DNA of 64,000 nucleotides from Diogma glabrata. Lineage: Eukaryota > Arthropoda > Insecta > Diptera > Cylindrotomidae. The notes beneath the pieces are model-generated. The model worked only from the letters and a program-made list of their open reading frames with translations, was not told the DNA's origin and searched no databases. The stretch is from NCBI GenBank assembly GCA_963693315.1, contig OY856187.1, forward strand, positions 70,784,033 to 70,848,032, given 5' to 3'. The translations under genes and the position numbers were made by a program. Shown piece after piece: positions 55,493-64,000 of this stretch; the first letter of the stretch is position 1; the number at the start of each line of letters is the position of its first letter.

Positions 55493-58400
55493 ACACTCAG
55501 AGAATTTTGTTAGTAAATTTAATAACCGCCCGTTTCAAAAAAGTGTAATAAGTTATTTTATTAATCTAAATACGATTTTTATTCAAATAATTACCACAGT
55601 AGTTCGGTTAATACTTTTTGTTATTATTTTAATAAAAATGTTTATTAAAATAAAAATACGGTCAATATTATTAAAAAAATCACAACGGTTTATTAAATTA
55701 ATGACCAATTTTTATTAAAAAAATGAATTCAGATATTCAAATAAAAAGACATGTGATTAACGTAGAGCTATTAAAATAAAAACATAAATTGTTATTTTTG
55801 TAGTTAAATTTAATAACCATTTTATTTATTTTATTATATTAATTACTGACGTTTTTACTTTCCAAACGTAAGTTATTAGATTAATAATAGTATACATTAA
55901 TCTAACCTTTGGTTTTTATTTGTAATAACCAAGATTTTATTCTTGGTAAGCATCCCAGTTTATATCCAGACGCTGAGTAAACTACTTTAAAAATTTTTTT
56001 AAATAGTTTTGTGAATAGTTAAAAGTGTTGTTAAAAAAATGAATTGATAAAGTAAGGACGCATTGTGAGTTTTACTTTTTACAATAAAATAATACAATGA
56101 TAGTTAGTTTATAGAAACTTCTTCCCTGAGAGGGAAGGAGAGATCGAAAATATATTTGGAAAAATAAAATAAATTATTAAAGTGATAAAGTCTTAATTTC
56201 ATTAAAAATTCAAGATAATTAAATTCAAATCACACTTTAACTAGCTAAAAAGTAAAATATTATAATTAACAATGATAACTAATTTTAAAACTTAATGAGA
56301 CATTAGATTTTAGACCACATATTATAATAAAGAACCAGTGAAAACACCCAGCTGGTAAAATTTATCAAAAATTTTATAATTTTTTAATTCTATGCCAAAG
56401 GCTGGTCTTATTGGTAAAAGAAAAACACCATTTGTCGTTGGCAAGTAAACGAAAACGTTCGGTATGTGAAACTTTTTAAATTTTTTACTGTTTATTTATA
56501 CCGTGATAAAAAAATGGTTTTTCAGTTCCTGAAGCAGATCCGTTTGAACATATAGAAATTTTGTTCAATGAACAGAGTAGTTAGGCTGCAATTGAGTCTG
56601 CATGGGATAGTACTAAATAACTATACGACTCAACTACATTTCAACACAAAAATTAACTCTGGAATTTTTTACCAAATGGAAGCAATATAAATCGCCGCTT
56701 TGTTGGTAATTAATAACTTAATATTAGTATATTTCAATAAAATTTTAATTATGATTTTCCTTTTAAAATTTTCAGATTGCCATTGATTTTATTTTAATAC
56801 ATTGTTTCCGAAAGCATGCGATATTTCTTGTAAATTGCCAACATTTATTTAGAAAACTCAGCCCATATTTGAAGAGCAAATAACAGATAAAAGAAACTCA
56901 AGAGAAATTGCTGAAGAGCTTCGCAATACTGAGAATATGACAGAAAGTGAGTTTTTTAAATTTGTCTATTTTTTAGCTCCAAAAGCTTAGAAGGATTATA
57001 TAAAATATAAATATATAAGTAGTTTTTGGACATTTATACTGAGTAGTGAGATCCAATTAGCTGCTAAATTGTACTAAACTTCTAAATCTAAATTTAATTT
57101 CACAAAATTACCGAATTTTAATCTAAATTAATAGTTGTTAGATATTGTTTAATATATGAATTTCTTCCCAATTATTTAGAAACAAAATGTTGATATGACT
57201 ACATTGATTTAGTCTTAGAACGTTTAGTGCAATTTAACATCAATGGAACGCAGTGTTAATCTGTAATTTTTTCGGGTAAAAATCGAAAAAAAACCATTCC
57301 ATGTTTGATTCTGTAATAATATAACATTTTTCTATTGTCTTCTGTGTTATATTATGTATTTAGATGGTATTCTGTTATCAATAAAACTAGTTTACAAGAA
57401 AAATCTCCCGAAATAAAACCCAATTTTTCTTATAGATTCGGACCTCCTAAGCACGAATATCATATTAATTTTTTTAGGTTAGCTCTTGTTTTTGAGATAT
57501 TCACGAAAAACCATTTTTTTGGTGATCAAAAATGTTGTTTCGGTTTTTGGGTCTCATATTTTACAAAACAACCAAATTCAATATACGAATGAAACAAGTG
57601 CATAGTAGTCATGCTAACAAACATTTTGAGCTATATTTTGTAAAAATTCATGAAGGATTCTGGAAGTCACAGTCGAAAAAAGTTAAAAAAATACGAAAAA
57701 TTCACGTTTTTTAAAAATTTTTCCATTTTCAACGCCATAAATTTTGAACAAATAAAGACTTTAATTTTTTTTAATTTCTTGGAACCTATAGTAGCTTCAA
57801 TTTTTTTTCTTTTAAGCTAAAGGATACGAATATTGGTGCAGTTTGCAGTAAGTTATTCAAATTTTCCCAAAGAAAGTCAAAACTCAAAATTGAAGGTTCC
57901 AAGAAACTAAAAAAAATTAGTGTCTTTGTTTGTTCAAAATTTATGGTGTTGAAAATGGTAAAATTTAAAAAAAACGTGAATTTTTCGTATTTTTTCAACT
58001 TTTTTTGACTGTAACTTCCAGAATCCTTAATGGATTTTTACAAAATATAGATTAAAATGTTTGTTGGCATAGTTACTATGAACATGTTTCATTAATATAT
58101 TTAATTTGTTTGTTTTGCAAAATATGAGACCCAAAAACCGAAACAACATTTTTGATCACCGAAAAAAATGGTTTTTCGTGAATAACTCAAAAACAAGAGC
58201 TAACCAAAAAAATGAATATTATATTCATGTTCAGGAGGTCCAAATCCATAAGAAAAGTTGGGTTTTATTCAGGGAGACAAAAAAAGTTCAAAATTTGTAA
58301 ACTAGTTAATTTATTTACTGCACAGCATACTCCGTCCAACTAAAAAAATTTTGGAGCATAAAATTTATAAAAATTATACTGTTTGAGATTCTCAAAACCG

Positions 58401-59376
58401 TTGTGCAATTCTAGGTCATACTGTTCAAATTTTAGAAGAGATGTTACAAAAGTATTAGGATCAAAAAGGACCAATTCAACTTCTGTTGTTGATTGATGGA
58501 TCTATAACAAAGTCAACGCAAATACTAGTATGTTTTAATAATGTAATGTGTGTTCAAAATATTTTATTTATTGAATTTAAAATATCAGCAACAAATTTTG
58601 GGAATTTCGTTAAAAAGTATTTTTATACATTGAAAAAAAAAAAGAGCACATTATTCCGTAAATTTGTTGATTGATTTGTTAAATTCAAATCTATAATATA
58701 TATTATTAGTTGAATTATGTAAATTTATTTTTTAGTATTTATTATTTTGCATACGAGCATTTCCTTTCATTACTTTCATTTTTTAATTTTTGTCATATAT
58801 AAATTTTGAAAATTCTTTAAAACAAAACAAAAGTTTAAATTATGTTAAAAACCAAAATGTATAAAATGTAAATACTTTAAAATTAAATAAAAATAATTAA
58901 AAATAAATAAAATTGTTAATAAAAATTTATTTTTCTTTTATTTAAAAGTGTAAAATATAAGTTTCATTCCATTATTAATTTAATAACATCTTAATATTAA
59001 TTTAATAAGAAACTATTATTAATCTAATAAGATCGTATGATTAATCTGATAACCTGATATTATTTTAATGACAACTTTTTATTATTCTAATAATGTATGT
59101 CATTCATCCAATAGATATCTGATATTAACCTAACCCATTATGTTATTAATTCAATAATAATTTATATAAATATAAAAGCTATCGGTTTAAGATTGAAAAA
59201 TAAAATTTTTTTTGTTAGTAAATCTTACGAGCAAAAAAAAATTAGTTTAATAACGCCTGTTATTACGAAATTAGTGAAAATAATCACAAGTTGTGATTAG
59301 CTGTATAATAATCACCAAATTATTAATCTAATGGCTATTTTGATAGTTTTTAATAACAGAATTCTCTGAGTGTAGT
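55493..59376. mobile_element. 3.9-kb inverted-repeat DNA element
   Basis: Ends TACACTCAGAGAATTTTGTTA and, reversed, TACACTCAGAGAATTCTGTTA form inverted repeats. Subterminal regions (55510-55930 and 58965-59340) are filled with TTATTAATCTAATAA-type words in both orientations. Flanks CTTAATG and CTAATGT are similar but not a clean duplication. Central pieces such as VPEADPFEHIEILFNEQ, LWNFLPNGSNINRRF and FEEQITDKRNSREIAEELRN (56420-56950), separated by GT/AG-like gaps, look like a decayed multi-exon transposon gene that I cannot identify. Confidence 0.6.
57386..58306. mobile_element. 0.92-kb foldback element nested in the 3.9-kb element
   Basis: Ends ACTAGTTTACAA and TTGTAAACTAGT. Arms of about 400 bp are inverted copies (shared GGTTAGCTCTTG, AAAAATGTTGTTTCGGTTTT, GGAACCT and ACGTGAATTTTTCGTATT-type blocks). 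Open frames in the arms are by-products of the repeat. Centre near 57845. Confidence 0.75.
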
Positions 59377-59654
59377 CTAATGTTAATACATATAGAACTA
59401 CAAATTGACCAAGTGTCAGCCATTGATTTCACATTGATTGGAAACAATCAATAATGACTATACAAACGTGACTTAGGATGTTAATTAGAATAGAAATGTT
59501 CCCCATTCTATGAATTCACACAAAGTATTGTCTAGAAATTTAATGCAAAAATCCCATATAATGTAAAAACATTTCCATAATATGGAGTCTAATGACAGTG
59601 GAAAAATTCATCTTAAGTAAAATAAATAAGTGATGAAGAAGTTTCAACTTTGAA

Positions 59655-59869
59655 ATTGTCATCGCCTCAACGGCGTAATCGATAGCGTGTCTGCCTAAGG
59701 ATTCGAGCCGGGCACTGACGAGGGTAGGTTCGAATCCGATCCGAAACACGAAAAATCTGAATTGGAGTTTTTTTCTGAAAAACTTCAAACCATACCTTTG
59801 AATTGAAAATATTCCAATTACTTCTTTACTTACTTGAGTTTAATTGATCTCAAAAATCTAAAATAAAAT
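59655..59869 (+). repeat. tRNA-derived SINE
   Basis: Head with A-box-like GGCGTAATCGATAGCGTGTC and a perfect B box GGTTCGAATCC (59727-59737), then CGAAACACGAAAAATCTGAA and a 107-bp body ending in an A-rich tail. Similar to transcribed Pol III SINEs. A second copy of the body without the head lies at 55370-55476. Confidence 0.65.
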
Positions 59870-59876
59870 AAAAAAT

Positions 59877-62355
59877 TATATAAATTAAAATTCAATTAAA
59901 AGCTAACATTAATTAATTTCTTCAATGTTGTCTTCTTCATGTTTTAATCCACATCATCATTTATCTTGATTAAAGGTTTTATTATATCAAGCAGAAAATA
60001 ATCCGTTTCTCCACAAAAAACAATACATAATGAAGTCACTGCACGAAAATTTCATAAACGGACTTGACGATTAATTTTTACAAATAGAATTAGACAATTT
60101 TGTGTTTAGCATCTCGTACGGTAATAATAGTTTGAACTTTTTCAATTAATTTTTGTTTTTCTTTATCATCAAAACTCATGTACAAAGTTACAAATTCATT
60201 TTCAAAAACTGATAATAACACTTGCTTGATAAATAACTTTTATTTCTTGAATGTAAAACATATTTCGTTTCCATATTTTAATAGATGCAATTGAGGTTTT
60301 GACATTTTATTAAATTCACAACTATAAAAAACCTTTACAATATTAACACAATAATTGAAATGAAAAGCAAATTAATTTTTTTTTTAGTTTCAAAATAACA
60401 TTTTTGAAATAATTAACAACATTAAAAACTCTAAAGTAAGCTATATCACGACTCAGTCATGACTGAGTTTAATTTTATTCCAATTTACATCATTTACTGA
60501 TTGGAAAGTTATACTAACTTGATTTTAAAAATTATACTAATTCGAGCTTAAAATTATACTAATTTACGATCCAAACATTTTGATCGTTTTATGCACATCT
60601 CATTAAACTTTCTGTCTCTTTATCTAATCAATTTTCACTAATACAAACATCAATTCTACTTTTTTTCAAATTAAGCAATCAATAATAAAACATGTTTTAT
60701 TAATACGAATGACGTAACTTAAACCGTCAACAGTAGTACAAAAAAGTAGCTACGTTTACCATAAATAAAGAGAACAAATTAATAAATTTAAATACTATGA
60801 TTTCAAAGCAAAAATTGAAAATAGTCCGTCGTTACAAAACTAGGAGAAACGAGGACAGTGATAATAGAACTAACATCACTATCCGCTGTTTATTCTAGAA
60901 GAAAGGACTATGATAATCGCCTATTACGACTTGCTACAATAATTGCTTTGATTATATAAAATACTTTTTATTGAATGACGATATGAGAGACAAACAAACC
61001 GAATTTACGTCAAAAACAAACAGAAACAGAAAACGTGGCTGTACAAAAAAATTATAGCTATACATATATAACATTATTAAAATTATTTATTATTATTTTT
61101 GTTCTTTTTAAATTTATTTAATAATTAATTATTTCATGTTTACTTTATTTAATTAAAAATGTTTAATTATTTTATTATTTAAAATAAAGAAAAAATATTT
61201 TTATTTATTTATTTATTTAAAAAAAAAATATATATTTTATTTATTAAAAAAAATAAAAAATATTTATTTACTTAGCCTATTTTAATGTATTTATTTATTT
61301 ATTTTGAAACAAAATCTATTTATTTATTTAAAGTATTTATTTATTTACTTATTATATTTATTTATTTATTTTGAAATAAAATCTATTTATTTATTTAACG
61401 TATTTATTTATTTACTTATTATTCAAAATGATAAGAGATTTCCAAGTCTAAGATTTGTTTGCTGACAAAAAAACAACCCAAATATGATACAAATGGCCAT
61501 CGTCACTTAATTCTTAAATTCTCGCGCTCGCGAGCACTCCTCAAAAATGCATGTGAGAACCGAAAGGATAAGCCCCTAACACCCAGATTCTACAATACGG
61601 TTTCTCCCAAAATTAAAAAAAAACAACAATGACTGTCACGGTATGGAATAAAACCAAATTCTACTGACCCAGACATGGTTGCTCTACCTAAAACTAAACT
61701 AAAAATAAATTACTAGAACTAATGTCGTTCTTGGAGAACGCTCCCGAGCGCCAGACTTCAGGTCTTAAACTCCATAGACATTGTTCTATTGCAAAGATAA
61801 CGTTAATTAAATAGGATTAAATTTGAATTTGTATTAGGTGAAGCCTCTGATCCTGAAAAAAATATAAAGTGGTTCCCCTCTTCATTCCATTGAAGAAGCT
61901 TCTGTGCCGGCAATGGTACTACTGGTTTGTACCTGAATACAAACGCAGCAGTAGTCACTCCCTTGTCACCAGAAAACTTCTCCGAAATGAAGAAGGAGAA
62001 CCAATGAGCTTCGATCGCATGTCCATAATGGACAGACGCGACCTAGGAACAACATTCATTGTTAAGGGGTGAAGCCCCATGGATGGATTTTTAGGCCTAC
62101 CATTTAAGAAAATTTTTATTTATATTTTTAAACAAAACGAAATCACTAACCATACTCAATCCAAACCCAATCCATACACAATCCATACACAATCCATACA
62201 AAAAAAAACCCAAACTGGTTTAACCAACACAAATAAAAAAAAACCCAAAACAGGTTCTAACGAAATTTACGCGCCAATAATTATAACGCAAAAAATATCA
62301 CTAAACTCATATAAAACTACTAAAACCAAAGTCTTTGTTTCAAGCGCCATATTAT
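59877..62355. other. Noncoding DNA with a TATT-rich low-complexity block
   Basis: No supported gene. 61070-61430 is a degenerate ATTTATTTATTT array. Two adjacent plus-strand frames (61869-62072 and 62079-62357) look somewhat protein-like (NEEGEPMSFDRMSIMDRRDL) but have no recognisable domain; they end exactly at the LTR-like unit, so they could be a decayed element's 3' part. Confidence 0.4.
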
Positions 62356-63128
62356 GAAATTGAACTTTTATACGGATATAACAATATTACTTTAAACCGG
62401 AAAGCTAAAAAAAATATATGTATACTGTAATATTACACCGGTACACTGAATTTATAACAAACAAACTGATTACACTTGGAAATCGCTTATATTATGAATA
62501 ATTCACAGAATGAATAATTTAACAAAACTATTAATTGGCTAACATGAAAAATAAGTTATTCAAAAGCAAATCAAAAATTATATAAATTACAATTATTCAA
62601 TTTAAAGCTTACACACCTTATTTATCATTTATATTCTAACTGAACACAATTTATTTAATTTGGAACAACAAAGATTTATATGGCGTAGTAATGCAAAAAT
62701 TATTTACTGGAGGACGGCATTTCTTAAAAAAATTACATACGGAGTGTGTTACAAAAGATATTGGGAGTAAGTGACATTTCATTTTTATTTTTCTACGTAA
62801 AAAAAAAAAAAGTTCGCTACTCACTAAAAAAATGTTGATTATTCTACCATTGAAAAGAATTCTAATATTATTGTTCAATATTTGTTGTCGAATTTAAAAA
62901 AAAAAAGAAATTTATTCTAACGCGCTGAGCGCACGTCTGCTTTTTTCGAAAATTATGCAACGAGTGTCATTTTTGTTAACATTAATACAATACAAAAAAA
63001 TATTCTATTGTTCTAGAAAATAAAATTATTTTTCACCAATTAGCAAAAGGCATCATTACCGTTATTTGAATAAAACAAACATTTACAGTAGCGTTAATAC
63101 TTACGCACCTGTTGGTGCGTTCGTTCGC
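62356..63128. repeat. Candidate solo LTR-like unit
   Basis: Starts at GAAATTGAACTTTTATAC, like 55150, and ends CTGTTGGTGCGTTCGTTCGC, like 53510. Carries both halves of the repeat family in one unit of about 773 bp. No target duplication was recognised around it. Confidence 0.5.
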
Positions 63129-64000
63129 CACATATATAGTGGAGATTATTGATCTCTATCCGCAAGGAGAAATGTAATAACGGAACGTTGTTTGAAAATC
63201 GCTTTTTTGAATTTTAAGGTAAGCAAGCGGTGTTTTCTTACCAAAATGTCTTTAGAGCAATGCAATTATATGGTAAGGGAACAAAATATTTTTGAAATAT
63301 TATTAAAATCAAATAAAAATAAAAAATGCTGAACAACCAAACAGAACAAAGATCAGAATTATTGAGTTTTTTCTCAAAATATAACGATATTAATCTTATA
63401 TTTTGATTTGTTTATTTAAAGAACACAATATAGTGTTTGACGTAAGTCGTAAAACGAAAAAAATTTCATTCAAAAATTTATACTAAAACACATACACAAG
63501 CTTAGAGAATTCAAAATTATTGTCGTTTGTATATACTAAAATAAAAATAAAATGAAAGAGAAACAGCAAATGTGTAAATATTTGGAAAATTGAAAAATTT
63601 GGCAAGATTTTCTACAACGAAATTAATTTTATGCTAATCGTTAATATTATATAAAATTCGAAAATAAATTTGTTTTTGTTACTCGTGCTTAGAATCTATT
63701 TCGTTCGAACTTAATAAATCATACGAAAAACGTTATGTAAGAGTAAAAATGATAATATCAATAGTACACAGTGGTCTTGTCGTTTATAATAACTTTTTTT
63801 TTTTGTTTAATTTTGTCACCAACAATTCTGTGAATGCATTGAAGTCTTTTGGTGGTCATAGTATTTAAATTTAAGTCAACTTGCTCTTGACATCTACGCT
63901 AAGCTGACTTCTCTAAACAGTAAATTTTTTAGAATTTATTCAGTCAAAATTCAACAAACTTTTCAAAAATTACTTATCAGATTTATGTTAATCACATGTA
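63129..64000. other. Noncoding DNA
   Basis: Nothing recognised beyond short AT-rich tracts. Confidence 0.35.

Larger units (their letters stand above)
55379..59870. mobile_element. 4.5-kb insertion bounded by direct 107-bp repeats
   Basis: The LTR-like unit is interrupted between ATAAAAAATT at about 55365-55374 and at about 59867-59876, a 10-bp duplication. The insert begins and ends with the same 107-bp sequence (TTGGAGTTTTTTTCTGAAAA to CTCAAAAATCTAAAATAAAA; 55370-55476 and 59763-59869). The right copy is joined to a tRNA-like head (59655-59755), making a SINE. The body is mostly the inverted-repeat element at 55493-59376. Confidence 0.55.

Noticed and set aside
57335..58300. Several 60-94 codon frames.
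   Set aside because: They fall in the two arms of the foldback element and mirror each other.
59655..59755. Functional tRNA gene.
   Set aside because: Good A/B boxes, but the anticodon arm does not pair convincingly and it is fused to a repeated SINE body.
61869..62357. Two adjacent frames of 67 and 92 codons.
   Set aside because: Somewhat protein-like but no recognised domain; not called as genes.

Overview
The window looks like nuclear DNA of an insect. It is AT-rich, full of homopolymer runs and transposable elements, and contains short introns (61-69 nt) with normal GT/AG ends next to a large repeat-filled one. Only one host gene is recognisable: the C-terminal half of a myosin-light-chain-kinase type (Stretchin-Mlck-like) protein kinase on the minus strand. 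Its exons lie at 16789-16693, 16623-16420, 7322-7085 and 7023-6354. The upstream Ig/Fn3 exons and the last exon(s) were not found. Everything here was read by eye; no database or folding search was run. Layout, left to right: (1) 1-6.3 kb: mostly noncoding, with an inverted-arm element at about 2445-4553 that carries a 113-bp palindromic insertion. (2) 6.3-16.8 kb: the kinase gene. Its 9.1-kb intron holds a 2.87-kb Kolobok-like DNA transposon (TTAA target duplication, about 0.6-kb inverted repeats, truncated transposase-like gene with an intron) and a 1.7-kb unclassified repeat whose second copy lies at 41-42.5 kb. (3) 17.9-23.8 kb: small inverted-repeat elements, a Gly/His-coding minisatellite and a TA-flanked MITE. 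(4) 23.84-26.82 kb: a recent, internally deleted Ty3/gypsy element with two LTRs, a tRNA-Trp primer site and only the end of integrase. (5) 27.2-29.7 kb: a complete but frameshifted Tigger/pogo transposon. (6) 32.9-34.0 kb: two abutting PIF/Harbinger-type MITEs. (7) 34.4-38.0 kb: a nearly intact CR1/jockey-group non-LTR retrotransposon, followed by a 240-bp palindrome. (8) 38.6-40.6 kb: a hAT-type element with a perfect 8-bp target duplication that encloses a foldback element and the 3' end of a second non-LTR retrotransposon. (9) 46-47 kb: a decayed non-LTR remnant. (10) 48.7-49.8 kb: GTCGATAG-type tandem repeats and a cluster of TATCGATA motifs. (11) 53-63 kb: nested repeats, including an LTR-like family in two differently ordered copies, a tRNA-derived SINE and a 3.9-kb inverted-repeat element containing a 0.9-kb foldback. 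The genes do not form a pathway: the window is one muscle-type kinase locus embedded in layered transposon insertions. The clearest results are element boundaries with target duplications (TTAA, AGTT, TA, TTA/TAA, ACTATCAT), which let most of the window be read as a stack of dated insertion events.
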